From NCBI GenBank assembly GCA_934097105.1, contig CAKONI010000010.1, forward strand, positions 1-23,775: a stretch of DNA of 23,775 nucleotides, read 5' to 3'. Positions within the stretch are counted from its first letter, which is position 1, and the number at the start of each line of letters is the position of its first letter. Below the pieces are notes generated by a model. The model saw only the letters and a list, made by a program, of their open reading frames with translations. It was not told where the DNA came from and ran no database searches. A program made the position numbers and the translations under genes. This document shows, piece after piece, positions 7,057-16,740 of the stretch. The DNA is from an uncultured Bacilli bacterium. Lineage in GTDB: Bacteria; Bacillota_I; Bacilli_A; RF39; UBA660.

Positions 7057-10000
7057 CTATCTTGGTATTTGTCATCTCTTATTCTAAATGCTCTCATAGT
7101 TCCCTCTAATATATCAGTAACTCTTTTATTAATTTTAGGATTTTCAAGTGATCCAGATTCATATATAACTTCATTCTTATTATTCTTTTGAATTTCACAA
7201 TAAATAATTTGTTCTGCATCACATACTACTGCTAAATTTGGATTATGCGTTACTATTATAATTTGTCTTCTTTTTCTTGCTTCTGTAATGCAAGGTACTA
7301 AAACTTTCGTAATTGTATCATTATCTAAATTTTCTTCTGGCTGATCTATTATTAATGGACAATCATCTTTATCTATTAATAAATAAAATACTAATAAAAG
7401 TAATCCTTTTTCACCTGGGGAAAGTGATTCTAAAGATTTTTCACCAAGTCTTAATTCATATTGTACATTTAAATATTCAAGTGAAAAAATATAATCTAAT
7501 AGTTCATTATACTTATCCTTATCTCTTAATTGGTTTAATATTTGTACTTTCTCATCACTTTTTATAGCTTCATTATACTCTAAACTATGTATAATTTTCT
7601 TGGTAAAACTTTTTATAGATTCAAGTGTACTAAATTCAGTTTCATCCATTATTTCATCTATCCTTGAATTATTTCTATAATATGTCCCTGTTTTTCCCAT
7701 ATCTATGTATTTAATAAAATTTTCCTTAAAACTATTAGCTGAAATTGTTACATTAAATTTCAAATTAACATTATCATTAACAATTTTATTATTATCTATA
7801 AAATCCTGAACAGCTTTATAATACTTCTTTAGTATTTCTATTTGTTCACTTACTTTTCCATATATATCTTCTAATATTGATTCTCTCTGTGTTTCCAGTA
7901 GCTTTATTTCTTCTTTATAATCTGTTTCTATCTTTTGCAATTCTTTTTCAAAATAGCTAATTGTATCAACTTTTGTAGCATCTCCATTTATTCTTTGTAT
8001 TTTCTCTGTCCAACTATTCAATTCAAGTTGATATTTCTTATATTTTTTATTTGGTTCATCTAAAGTATTAGATAACTCTTCTATTTTTTTAGTTAATTTT
8101 TGAATTTGCATTACTATTGATTTTTCATCACTACCATCTAATTTTTTTGATATTTCTATCTGTTCTTTTATTAAATCTTTTAAATATTGTTCTATTATAT
8201 CTTTATTTATTTTTATTTCAATAATATCATTTGCTTTTATTTTTAAATCATTATCTAAAATATTTCTTTCAAGCATACTTTTATATTCATTGATTTCTGA
8301 AATAATAGAGTTTGTTTCTTCAATCATGTCTTGAACTTTTTGAATAGCTATCTTTAATTTTGCAGATTCTTTTTCAGCTTTATCTTTTTCTTCCACAAAT
8401 TTATCCTTTTGTTTATTAAGTTCATCTATTTCTTGTAAAATTGTTTCTTGAAATGCCTTTATTTTTTCATTATTTTCAGGTTTTTCAACCTTTTCTGGTT
8501 GTTCTTTTGTTAATGATTGCAACTCATTCTTTTTTATCTCTAGTTTTTCTGTTATTTCATTTTTATATTCTTGAGAAATCTTATATGTATTATCTGCAAT
8601 TTTTCTATTAATATCTTTTAATTTTTCTATTAATTTATATTTTTCATTTCTTTTACTTATAGTTGTATTTTCAATAAGTTCTTCTATGTTATGATAACCC
8701 AGTTTATCATCACTTGGAATATGAGAAAATATAACTTTACCAAGTTCTTCAGTAAATTTAGTATCATTTCCATTACTAATTTCATTACATACATCTTCCA
8801 AATAACTTTGAGGAATATATTTAACTAATTCTATCATATTTGTATCAATATTATCACCCAAATTCTTTGTACATGTTATTGTATTTTCTTCCCATGTTAA
8901 TGTACTTTCAAAATCATTTGCTATATTGCTTTTTTTATTTCTAAACTTATCAGAATTTAAGAATGAAAAGTTTTCTTTATGACCAGCTGTATATGAAATA
9001 ATATCAGCCAAAGCACTTTTTCCATTTCCTTTATTTCCGATAATTGCAACTAAATCTTTATTAAAAACTAAATCATTGTTAAACCATATATCTTTAGAAT
9101 TATTTCTTATTTTCTTTATAGATACTGAATGAATGTATTTTGTTTTATTATAATTCACTAATTTTTCTTTTTCAGGAATTTCCCCTATAAATATTCTATT
9201 TTCTGGTTCTTTTATAGCATATTTAAGTCCTTCAAATGTTGGATCTGCTTTAATCCAAGTCATACAATTTCCTATTCTATCTTTATTATTATCTTTTGAA
9301 AAATAGTGGGCATCACTACAATCTAATAAAATATCATTAACATTATTTTCTTTTAGCTTTTGCTTAGCAGCATAATATTTTTGTTCATTTTCAGCTGCTG
9401 TAAAAATAATATCTGCTTCCTGTATAATATTTTTCTTTTCAGCAATACTTGAATCAGTCCATCTTAATTCATCCCATTCTGTTTTTCCAATACCGATTAA
9501 ATAACTATCCTTAAAATATGAACTAGATTCTAAAATCTGTTTTACATCTTCAACATTTACATTTATATTATTAAATCCTTCAATCAATGGTGAATAATAT
9601 TTTTCACGTTCTGTCTCTGGAGCTGAAGCTATTATTTTATTTCCTAAATCAATAAGTGATTGTCTATCAATAACCCCATTCCATTCAATTTCCTTAGTTA
9701 ATTTATATTTTGAAGTCATTGCATTTAAGAATTGATTTTGTATCGTTTCAGCTGATAATTTCTCTGAAAAAACAACATGTAAATTAATTCTTTTCAAATT
9801 TTCAAATTGAACTCCTGCAAACATTTTTATTCTAAATTCTATTACAGGCAATATTAAATCAATATTTTTTAATCTTCCACTATCTTTATATTTCTTAACC
9901 TTTTTATATCCATCTATAAAAAGATAATCATTTATACCTAATACTTTTATTTGTTTAGGCAAGTTTTCTAAATCTGTTATATATTTTTCCCACGTTTCTT

Positions 10001-10094
10001 CATTATCTTCTCCGTAGTGTTGAACAATTGATGCAGGTGTATGAATATGCAAATCCCATTTTCTCCACTCAGAACCTCTTATATATTCATTCAT
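7044..10094 (-). CDS. TrlF-type PHP domain / ABC-like ATPase
   Basis: 1016 residues from the ATG at 10094, chosen because GGGAG lies 11 bases upstream; an in-frame start at 10127 has no such site. The N-terminal third is a PHP-type metal-dependent domain with DLHIHTP (H16, H18) and DCSDAHYF (H263), suggesting phosphoesterase or nuclease chemistry. An SMC/RecN-like ABC ATPase follows, split by a long coiled coil (roughly 470-760). It has Walker A GNKGNGKS (353-360), signature LSPGEKG near 891, Walker B LIIDQPEENLDN (D917) and an H-loop in IIIVTHNP. This matches proteins called TrlF-family AAA-like ATPases. They occur often in defence islands; a nucleic-acid-cleaving, ATP-gated role is inferred. 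The membrane protein gene upstream is 193 bases away. Confidence 0.85.
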   Translation of the reverse strand: MNEYIRGSEWRKWDLHIHTPASIVQHYGEDNEETWEKYITDLENLPKQIKVLGINDYLFIDGYKKVKKYKDSGRLKNIDLILPVIEFRIKMFAGVQFENLKRINLHVVFSEKLSAETIQNQFLNAMTSKYKLTKEIEWNGVIDRQSLIDLGNKIIASAPETEREKYYSPLIEGFNNINVNVEDVKQILESSSYFKDSYLIGIGKTEWDELRWTDSSIAEKKNIIQEADIIFTAAENEQKYYAAKQKLKENNVNDILLDCSDAHYFSKDNNKDRIGNCMTWIKADPTFEGLKYAIKEPENRIFIGEIPEKEKLVNYNKTKYIHSVSIKKIRNNSKDIWFNNDLVFNKDLVAIIGNKGNGKSALADIISYTAGHKENFSFLNSDKFRNKKSNIANDFESTLTWEENTITCTKNLGDNIDTNMIELVKYIPQSYLEDVCNEISNGNDTKFTEELGKVIFSHIPSDDKLGYHNIEELIENTTISKRNEKYKLIEKLKDINRKIADNTYKISQEYKNEITEKLEIKKNELQSLTKEQPEKVEKPENNEKIKAFQETILQEIDELNKQKDKFVEEKDKAEKESAKLKIAIQKVQDMIEETNSIISEINEYKSMLERNILDNDLKIKANDIIEIKINKDIIEQYLKDLIKEQIEISKKLDGSDEKSIVMQIQKLTKKIEELSNTLDEPNKKYKKYQLELNSWTEKIQRINGDATKVDTISYFEKELQKIETDYKEEIKLLETQRESILEDIYGKVSEQIEILKKYYKAVQDFIDNNKIVNDNVNLKFNVTISANSFKENFIKYIDMGKTGTYYRNNSRIDEIMDETEFSTLESIKSFTKKIIHSLEYNEAIKSDEKVQILNQLRDKDKYNELLDYIFSLEYLNVQYELRLGEKSLESLSPGEKGLLLLVFYLLIDKDDCPLIIDQPEENLDNDTITKVLVPCITEARKRRQIIIVTHNPNLAVVCDAEQIIYCEIQKNNKNEVIYESGSLENPKINKRVTDILEGTMRAFRIRDDKYQDSKKG

Positions 10095-10287
10095 ATAAAA
10101 ATCATCTCCCTTTATAAATATTACCATTTCTATGTCAAATATTTTGTCGAAACTTGTCAGCTAATATCAAAAAATGAAATACTTTCTGATATATTATCAT
10201 TAAATCCAATCATTTCATTATAAAGAAATAAAAACCTTTATATTTTTACTCTTTATTACTTATTCTGTATAATAAATCTATATATTT

Positions 10288-11124
10288 TTATATTACATTT
10301 TCTTCAATATCTATTGCGTTAATTTCTATTTCCTTTTTAACTTCATAAGTTAATCTTCCAATATAATTACCCTTATCAAATATAGTACTTGCGTTATAAT
10401 AAACCAATATCTCTTGTCTATACCAATTTGAAAGGACATCTTGATAATATATAGTTATATACATTTCATAGTATTTATCTGATGGTTTTAAACTAAAAAA
10501 TTTATTTAGTTCAATAACTTCACCTTTTTCTATTGGATTTACAGCATTTTTCCCTAGTAATCTATAAATAGAATTATTGATAACAGAAGATTTAAAATCG
10601 ATTATTATATTCCTTATACTGTTCATTCCTATGTTTTTTAATATGATATTCAAATTATATGCATTTCCTAATTCATTTTCTTTATTTGTAATTATAAGTT
10701 CTGATAAATCTCCTGTTCCTTTTCTTTCTGTGTTAATATCATATTTTAGGATTGGCATATTCTGTATTTTTAGATTTTCTTTATCTCTTCTATTATTCTC
10801 TTCATTATTTTTTCTTATTTGATATATAGTTGTCCAAACTGCCACTAATGCTCCAATAACAGCACTAATTACTCCTGTGATGTAATTTCCAATGAAAGAT
10901 AACCAATTTTGTGTATCTATGTTCATTCCCAAATTTAGCACTGTTGGAATATCATATCTATCTAAATAATAAATTACTAATATAACAGCCATAACCATTG
11001 CTAAAACAATTTCAGATATTTTTTCTGCTAAACTATTTGATTTCTTTATTGCTCTATATGCTAAATATAACATTATACATATTGCAAAAAAAGATATTAA
11101 AAATAATACTATATTTCCTATCAT
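10288..11124 (-). CDS. Membrane protein with cytoplasmic C-terminal domain
   Basis: 278 residues with three predicted membrane helices (about 3-25, 37-54 and 77-101). A charged linker rich in N, E and R follows, then a C-terminal domain of about 160 residues dominated by beta-strand-like stretches (for example LNIILKNIGMNSIRNIIIDF). No enzyme motif is visible. AGGA stands before the ATG. It lies 79 bases after the DpnII gene and before the TrlF gene, all on one strand, so it may be read with either. Short membrane-anchored proteins are common effectors in bacterial defence systems, but assigning that role here is only inference. I do not recognise the family. Confidence 0.75.
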   Translation of the reverse strand: MIGNIVLFLISFFAICIMLYLAYRAIKKSNSLAEKISEIVLAMVMAVILVIYYLDRYDIPTVLNLGMNIDTQNWLSFIGNYITGVISAVIGALVAVWTTIYQIRKNNEENNRRDKENLKIQNMPILKYDINTERKGTGDLSELIITNKENELGNAYNLNIILKNIGMNSIRNIIIDFKSSVINNSIYRLLGKNAVNPIEKGEVIELNKFFSLKPSDKYYEMYITIYYQDVLSNWYRQEILVYYNASTIFDKGNYIGRLTYEVKKEIEINAIDIEENVI

Positions 11125-11203
11125 GTTCGTTCCTTTCTAATAAAAAAACAAAATAACTCTGTAAAACTAATTACATTATTACTTTGCTTGTCTTAAGTAT
11201 ATT

Positions 11204-12067
11204 TTATTTAAATATTTCTTTCATGATTCCATTTTTCATATCTGCAATATTGTAAATATGTTCCATGTTATCAAAGGTTTCCTTTAAATTGTTTCTAGCA
11301 GATATCCAGCCCATTCCATCAGTAAACCAAACAAATTCAAAGCCTACCACTTTCTTTGCTTCTTCTGCTATCATTTTATAACTTCTTGCTGTTTCGTTTA
11401 GTTTAGAACCACCTGAAGCATAGAAGTTAGTTTCTATACCATAGATACATTTATCTGTTTTTATAACAAAATCAAATCTCTTTGTAGCTTGATTTTGATT
11501 ACTAATGAAAGACATATCTAATTTCCATTTTTCTTCTATATCTTGTAAATACATTTCTTTGAAATATGTTTCGCCTTTTTTGAATCCTGCTTTTTGAATA
11601 AATTTCTCGACTGCATCTTCCATTAAATGTCCACCACGATTTTTTCTTGCATTTGAATTCAAACCACATTCTACTCCTAAGACATAGTCATATAAATTGT
11701 TAACCAAATGATTTTGCAACAAGTTAAATAAACCTGTTTTTTTCATAAATATACTATATTGACTGACATCATAATTCATCTTTTTAAAATTATACTCAAA
11801 TTTGTTGCTTTCATCATCTAAGACAAGTATTTCTGATTGTCTTACTGCTAATAATATTGGTATACATTTTAATGTTTCTGGATATTTTTTTACTATATTC
11901 TCAAATTCATTTTCTATGCTTCTGCTTCCTATTAATGAATTTAATATATTTAATTCTACTTTATACTTCTCTGCGTTTTTATATATTGTTTCAAAATCTA
12001 TGTAATATTTATAATCGGCTATACTATCTGTAAATGTTAGTAGCCATTCTGAAAAATTTCTACTCAT
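11204..12067 (-). CDS. dpnB: Type II restriction endonuclease, DpnII family (GATC)
   Basis: 287 residues, the length of DpnII (about 288), and similar along its length. It opens NFSEWLLTFTDSIADYKYY and carries NILNSLIGSRSIENEF, GLFNLLQNHLVNNLYDYVLGVE, ARKNRGGHLMEDAVE (140-154) and SKLNETARSYKMIAEE. The catalytic PD-(D/E)XK-like core is KRFDFVIK (D199) with IETNFY (E212). It should cut unmethylated GATC in double-stranded DNA, with both methylases encoded in the same operon. Its start overlaps the stop of the upstream ParB-like gene by 8 nt, indicating coupling. Classical systems have it straight after the two methylases; here four genes intervene. Confidence 0.93.
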   Translation of the reverse strand: MSRNFSEWLLTFTDSIADYKYYIDFETIYKNAEKYKVELNILNSLIGSRSIENEFENIVKKYPETLKCIPILLAVRQSEILVLDDESNKFEYNFKKMNYDVSQYSIFMKKTGLFNLLQNHLVNNLYDYVLGVECGLNSNARKNRGGHLMEDAVEKFIQKAGFKKGETYFKEMYLQDIEEKWKLDMSFISNQNQATKRFDFVIKTDKCIYGIETNFYASGGSKLNETARSYKMIAEEAKKVVGFEFVWFTDGMGWISARNNLKETFDNMEHIYNIADMKNGIMKEIFK

Positions 12068-13067
12068 CTTTTCTCCTTTCTATATTTTTTAATAAAACTG
12101 ATACTGTTCGTTCTATCTTTTTCAATTCAAATTCTATATCTTTTAAGTTATCATCATTCAATAATCGTTTTCCAAAACTTTCATCTGTAATTTTCTTTCT
12201 AAAATTTGATATCATTTGATAATTATTATCCATCTTTCCCGAACTTGCAACAATGTCAAACCCGCTGTAAATATCTTCTTCTCCATTAGTTATCTCTTTC
12301 AAAATCTTTTTTGATAACTTATCATTAACTTTGCTTATATCTCCAAGCTTTCTAATATCAATAGCCATCTTTATTCTATCATTCTTTATATCATCAATTA
12401 TTTTATCTTCAAGTTCAGGAATTTCATTAAATGCTTTTTTTATGCCACGATTCTTTAACAATTCTTCATAATAACTCCATTTGCTTGGATGATTATCGTT
12501 CTTTTCAATCATGTATTCGTAAACAGATAATAATTTTTTTATATCTGATACACTTATTCCCAAGTTTCTTGCAAGTAATTCTGGAGTTTGATTTGATTTA
12601 CTTAGTGTCCTTGATAAATATCCAGCTTGTTCATAAGGTTCCCAATCTTTTCTTCCTATAATATGATATTGTCCTATTAATGCAAATACTGCTGAATCAG
12701 GAATATCTTTTGGCAAAATCATCGCTTTAATCTTTGACCACTTTATTGGATCTTGAGCACTTAGCATTCTATACGCTGCCAATCTACTATTACCTTCTAG
12801 AACAACAAAATCTCCATCTCTTACAATAATTGGATCTATCAATCCACCATTTGATTTTATTGATTCCTTTAATCTTTTAACGTGATCCTTTTTACACATT
12901 AATTCTTCTATTTCTTTTTGTGTTGGCACATAATTGTTTATATTTAGAACTGAATATACTCTTGGATTTTCTGGATAAAATTTCAATTTGCTTTGTTCAA
13001 TTTCGCATTTTTTTACAGGATACTTTTCTTTTCCAATAACTAAATAATCTTCAACTACATTCTCCAT
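12060..13067 (-). CDS. ParB-like domain protein 1
   Basis: 335 residues with an N-terminal ParB/sulfiredoxin-like domain: ENPR at 33-36, then GGLIDPIIVRDG and VVLEGNSRLAAYR (GNSR at 92-95). The GNxR replaces the GxRR of chromosomal ParB CTPases. Next comes H135-IIGRKDWEPYEQAGYL, then a predicted helix-turn-helix-like helical part (PELLARNLGISVSDIKKLL) and a charged C-terminus. It shares the overall plan, the GN(S/T)R and the HxxGxxxWxPYxxAxYL motif with the protein at 14949-15950, so the two are paralogues. No ParA partner is present, so plasmid partition is unlikely. A DNA-binding or DNA-modifying role in the restriction operon is inferred. It starts three bases after the SNF2 stop. Confidence 0.8.
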   Translation of the reverse strand: MENVVEDYLVIGKEKYPVKKCEIEQSKLKFYPENPRVYSVLNINNYVPTQKEIEELMCKKDHVKRLKESIKSNGGLIDPIIVRDGDFVVLEGNSRLAAYRMLSAQDPIKWSKIKAMILPKDIPDSAVFALIGQYHIIGRKDWEPYEQAGYLSRTLSKSNQTPELLARNLGISVSDIKKLLSVYEYMIEKNDNHPSKWSYYEELLKNRGIKKAFNEIPELEDKIIDDIKNDRIKMAIDIRKLGDISKVNDKLSKKILKEITNGEEDIYSGFDIVASSGKMDNNYQMISNFRKKITDESFGKRLLNDDNLKDIEFELKKIERTVSVLLKNIERRKDE

Positions 13068-13070
13068 CTT

Positions 13071-14543
13071 TTACTCCTCTATCTCTAATATTTTCTTTAT
13101 TAATTTATCATATGAATAATCTGCAATATCCTCATATTCATTCAAAGATATATCATTTTGAACCAATGATGCTGCTTTTTCTTTACTTAATAATAACTTG
13201 TGTATCCATTCATCTATGCTTCCTCTAATCATTATATTATATATATTACATTCCTTGGTTTGAGATATCCTATGAATTCTATCTTGAGCTTGTAAATAGT
13301 CATCCAAACTAAAACCTCTATCATAAAAAATAGCATTATTGGCAACTGTAAGTGTAAGCCCTTCTTTAGCTGATTGCGGTGTCGCAATCAATACTTTAAC
13401 ATCTTTTGTCTTAAACTTTCTTACTGATTCGTTTCGTTCTTCCGTTGTCATGCTCCCATTTATTTTTACAGCATTATACTTTTCATATTTCTTGCAAAAA
13501 TAATCTACATTGTATATATAATTAGTCCAAATTATTACTTTTTCTTCTCTATTTATAATCTCTTTAACAAGAGAGTTTAATTCTATTTCCTTTCCAGAAA
13601 TAAAATCAATGTCTTCATTTAATATCTTGGGATTTGATGTTATTTGTTCTAATCTTAATATTCTTTTTAATATTGGCGATGCATCATCAATTTTTTTATT
13701 TTTTCCGTTTTTTATTTCAATAATCAATTTTTCTTTTAGTTCATCATACATTTCTTTTTGCTTTTCAGTAAACATTGTCCAAATATCATGATAAGATTTA
13801 TCTGGAAGTGAAAGTTTTGCTGATTTTTTTGTTTCTCTTATAGTAAAATCATTTATTTTTTCAAATATGCTTGCGATAAAGCTTTCAAAATCTTGTCTTT
13901 TCTTTATATCTTCAGATAATTTGTTTGATAAATCTGCTCGCTTTTTAAATTCTTTAAAATCTTTTCCTAAACTGTTTCCATTATCAAGAAAATAGATTTG
14001 AGCCCAAATATCATATGGTCTATTTGCAACTGGAGTTCCTGTCATAATAATCTTTCTTAAAAACATCGGTGAAAGTTCAAAAAAATCTTGTACTAATTTC
14101 GAATCTGGATTTTTTAGTTTAGCTGATTCATCTATAATAACACCTACATTTCTTGATTTTAAGAATAATTTAAATCTTGATTTTTCTAAAGAAATAGTTT
14201 CAAAATTTGTAATTATTAATCTTGTCGCACTATTAAAAACATAGAAATTACTATTTCTATTATTATTTAAAACTTTAGGATGTAAATATGAATGCACTTT
14301 CGTTTCTTCTTGCCAATTCTTAACCAAACCTTTTTTGGTTACAATAAGAACTGTATCAATATCTTTCTTTGATAACCAATATAATGCTATATCTAATGCT
14401 ATTTTAGTTTTTCCTAATCCTTGTTCATGGAAAATTGCTGCATAATCTAAATCCTTAGCAAATTCCACAGCTTGTTCTTGGTGTGTAAAAGAATTTAATT
14501 TTGATTCATAATTAGGTTCATTCTGTAATATTATTTTTTTCAT
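13071..14543 (-). CDS. SNF2-family helicase/translocase
   Basis: 490 residues from the ATG at 14543, which has GGGGG about ten bases upstream; an in-frame ATG at 14567 would lie before that site. Superfamily 2 SNF2 motifs in order: FTHQEQA, HEQGLGKTK (Walker A, 42-46), NFET, VIIDESAKLK (DESx box, 138-141), IMTGTPVANRP, then in the second lobe VIIWTNYI, KEGLTLTVANNAIFYDRGFS and QAQDRIHRISQT (418-429). Such proteins are ATP-driven double-stranded DNA translocases. It is compact, without extra nuclease or binding domains, so the overlapping nuclease-like gene and the two flanking ParB-like genes are natural candidates for partners. Confidence 0.9.
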   Translation of the reverse strand: MKKIILQNEPNYESKLNSFTHQEQAVEFAKDLDYAAIFHEQGLGKTKIALDIALYWLSKKDIDTVLIVTKKGLVKNWQEETKVHSYLHPKVLNNNRNSNFYVFNSATRLIITNFETISLEKSRFKLFLKSRNVGVIIDESAKLKNPDSKLVQDFFELSPMFLRKIIMTGTPVANRPYDIWAQIYFLDNGNSLGKDFKEFKKRADLSNKLSEDIKKRQDFESFIASIFEKINDFTIRETKKSAKLSLPDKSYHDIWTMFTEKQKEMYDELKEKLIIEIKNGKNKKIDDASPILKRILRLEQITSNPKILNEDIDFISGKEIELNSLVKEIINREEKVIIWTNYIYNVDYFCKKYEKYNAVKINGSMTTEERNESVRKFKTKDVKVLIATPQSAKEGLTLTVANNAIFYDRGFSLDDYLQAQDRIHRISQTKECNIYNIMIRGSIDEWIHKLLLSKEKAASLVQNDISLNEYEDIADYSYDKLIKKILEIEE

Positions 14544-14949
14544 ATTCTTTATACACCCCCAATTCATTCATTATAATAAGCTTAATAATTTTTTCCTTAA
14601 TAATTCGTTTTATTATTCTATATGCAGAAATTGAAGCTTGCCATGGTACAGAAACAATTAATATAGACTTATAACCTATTTTTGAATAGTTTTTTAAATG
14701 GTTAATATAAGATTCAAATTGGTTAATACTATGTACTCTTTCTAGATCATTTTCGGTTTTTGCTTCTCCAATAATTATCAAATCATTATATTTATAATAT
14801 AAATCTGGTACATATCCTTCTTGCATCCTTGTGACATTTCCTTCTACCTCAAATATGTCACTTTCAATTACAGATTTTTTTATAACTGATTGGCTTGAAA
14901 CATATTCATATATTTTTTTTACTAAATTATGATGAACTATTGATTCCAT
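14518..14949 (-). CDS. Small PD-(D/E)XK nuclease-like protein
   Basis: 143 residues. The central part reads YVPDLYYKYNDLIIIGEAKTEND, which gives the D49...E62-x-K64 pattern of the PD-(D/E)XK fold, with a helix before it and the QFESYINHLK helix after it. The length suits a single nuclease domain. It starts on the last base of the ParB-like stop codon (TAATG) and its end overlaps the SNF2 gene by 26 nt, so the three are translationally coupled. A small nuclease next to a SNF2 translocase is also seen in phages, so phage origin is possible. Activity and substrate are not shown by the sequence. Confidence 0.75.
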   Translation of the reverse strand: MESIVHHNLVKKIYEYVSSQSVIKKSVIESDIFEVEGNVTRMQEGYVPDLYYKYNDLIIIGEAKTENDLERVHSINQFESYINHLKNYSKIGYKSILIVSVPWQASISAYRIIKRIIKEKIIKLIIMNELGVYKEYEKNNITE

Positions 14950-15950
14950 TATTCTTTATTTATATCCTCCACAAAAATATCTATATTTCCACGTAAATCA
15001 ATTAGACTTTCTTTTATTGGATTACTTCCATTTCTAATAGAAATGTACTCTTGAAAAGGCATATCGTTCATTCTTTTTACTAACTCTGTACAAAGTTGCT
15101 CAATTGATACTCCACTTATATCTTTATATTCAGGTTTATCTATAATTACCTTTTCTAATGCAGTTTTTATGTTGCTTTTTAACAATATATTTGTTGCTTC
15201 TTCATTCTTTAGAATTTCTGGTAATCTACGAACATTAATTGCCATGTCAACATTTCCATCAATTACCCATTTTGCAAAATCACTTAATGTAAATTTAGCT
15301 AATAGTGCCTCTTTAATGTTTCCATTCTGCAATTCTAAAAATTTAGAAAAATCTCTTTGATCAAATTCATCATCTGCATCTAATAATGGTCTATAATATT
15401 TTTCCATATCTTTATATGCATTAATTAATTTAATAATTTCTGATTTCTTTCCGCCGCAAAAATCTATAACCTGACTCATTGGTAAATTTTCTTCATTGCT
15501 TAAGTAATTTAAATATTTTGCTTTTGAATATGGATCCCATTCTCTTGGCCCGACTAAATGAGATTGCAACCTTATAGCATGGATTTCACTCTCACCCAAA
15601 TTTTCATACACAATTGCAGGTATTGTATCCCAATTCCCGTCAACCTTATTTTCTTTAAATTCTTTATAAATCTGTACTCTTGTATTTCCTTCTATTACTA
15701 TATATCTTCCATCTTCATGGTGATTTACTATTATAGGATGTATTATTCCTTTATTTGTCTTAATAGAATTATATAAGCTTGAATAATTAGTCTGATTGTT
15801 TGATTCTTGAACGCCACTACCTAATGCCAATGCTATTTGTTCACTATTTAAAGTCTTTTTATCGTACATTTCAATAAATTTAGCAATTCTTGGATTCTCC
15901 ATATCCAATTCAATTTCATCAATATTCAATTCTAAATAATAAGATTTCAT
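14949..15950 (-). CDS. ParB-like domain protein 2
   Basis: 333 residues from the ATG at 15950, chosen for GGAGAG ten bases upstream; an upstream in-frame ATG at 16040 lies inside the methylase gene. N-terminal ParB-like domain with ENPR (18-21), GIIHPIIVNH, YIVIEGNTRVQIYK (GNTR 88-91) and SHLVGPREWDPYSKAKYL (from H131), followed by a helical domain and a shared INVRRLPEI stretch. It is clearly a diverged paralogue of the protein at 12060-13067. It begins 13 bases after the DpnA-like methylase and is coupled to the nuclease-like gene. The function is unknown; see the finding on the four-gene insert. Confidence 0.8.
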   Translation of the reverse strand: MKSYYLELNIDEIELDMENPRIAKFIEMYDKKTLNSEQIALALGSGVQESNNQTNYSSLYNSIKTNKGIIHPIIVNHHEDGRYIVIEGNTRVQIYKEFKENKVDGNWDTIPAIVYENLGESEIHAIRLQSHLVGPREWDPYSKAKYLNYLSNEENLPMSQVIDFCGGKKSEIIKLINAYKDMEKYYRPLLDADDEFDQRDFSKFLELQNGNIKEALLAKFTLSDFAKWVIDGNVDMAINVRRLPEILKNEEATNILLKSNIKTALEKVIIDKPEYKDISGVSIEQLCTELVKRMNDMPFQEYISIRNGSNPIKESLIDLRGNIDIFVEDINKE

Positions 15951-15963
15951 ACTAATCTCTCCT

Positions 15964-16740
15964 TTATTTTTTATTATTAATTTCTTTAAATCTCCTGATG
16001 GACAAATCCAGATATTCTGCTGAATTATCAATCCCCACAAAATATCTATTTAATTTGTTAGCTGCAATTCCTGTTGTACCACTCCCACAAAACGGATCTA
16101 AAATCAAATCATTTTCATCTGTAGATGCTAATATTATCCTGTCTAATATTTCTAATGGTTTCTGGGTAGGATGTTTTCCTTGTTTTTTCTCTGATGGTTT
16201 TGTAAGACTTGTTGTCCATACGTCTTTCATTTGTTTATTGTTATTCAATTCTTTCATTAATTCATAATTAAATTTGTACTTTTTCTTTGGTAAATCTTTT
16301 CTAGCCCATAATATTGTTTCTGTCGAATGTGTAAACGTTTTACAAGCCAAATTAGGCGGAGGATTTTTTTTTTGCCATGTTATATTATTTATTATTTTAA
16401 ACCCTTCCTCTTCCAGTGCCATTCCTATTGAATATATATTATGGAGTGTTCCACTAATCCATATTGTTCCTTCATCTTTTAATACTCTATAACATTCATG
16501 AATCCATTTCTTATTAAATTCATGTTTATCTTTTATGCTTAATGCTTTATCCCATGTTCCCTTATTTACACTAACCATTTTCCCTGCACTACATGTAATT
16601 CCATCATTTGATAAAAAATATGGAGGATCCGCAAAAATCATATCAAAGCTTTTTTCATCCAATTCTTTTAGTGTTGCAAAAGTGTCATTTTCTATTAATT
16701 TAAAGCCACTTTCTTCAAAATAGAATTTTCCTGGATACAT
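15964..16740 (-). CDS. dpnA: DpnA-like adenine-N6 DNA methyltransferase (GATC)
   Basis: 258 residues, class beta order: the catalytic FADPPYFLSNDGI (DPPY 38-41) comes first and the SAM-binding DPFCGSGTTG (215-224) near the C-terminus. Long stretches such as GTWDKA.., WISGTLHNIYSIGMALEEEGFKI, TFTHSTETILWARK and KQMKDVW match DpnA (M2.DpnII). DpnA is the second methylase of the DpnII system and also acts on single-stranded GATC DNA. GAGGAG precedes the ATG, and the gene overlaps the end of the DpnM-like gene by 46 nt, so both should be made together. Confidence 0.93.
   Translation of the reverse strand: MYPGKFYFEESGFKLIENDTFATLKELDEKSFDMIFADPPYFLSNDGITCSAGKMVSVNKGTWDKALSIKDKHEFNKKWIHECYRVLKDEGTIWISGTLHNIYSIGMALEEEGFKIINNITWQKKNPPPNLACKTFTHSTETILWARKDLPKKKYKFNYELMKELNNNKQMKDVWTTSLTKPSEKKQGKHPTQKPLEILDRIILASTDENDLILDPFCGSGTTGIAANKLNRYFVGIDNSAEYLDLSIRRFKEINNKK

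Noticed and set aside
10100..10130. TTGACA with TATAAA upstream of the TrlF gene as promoter
   Set aside because: The -10 would abut the ribosome binding site and leave almost no leader, so the match is probably fortuitous.
12060..15950. Plasmid or chromosome partition locus because of the ParB-like genes
   Set aside because: No ParA ATPase or parS-like site is visible, and both proteins sit inside a restriction operon and lack the usual ParB GxRR box.
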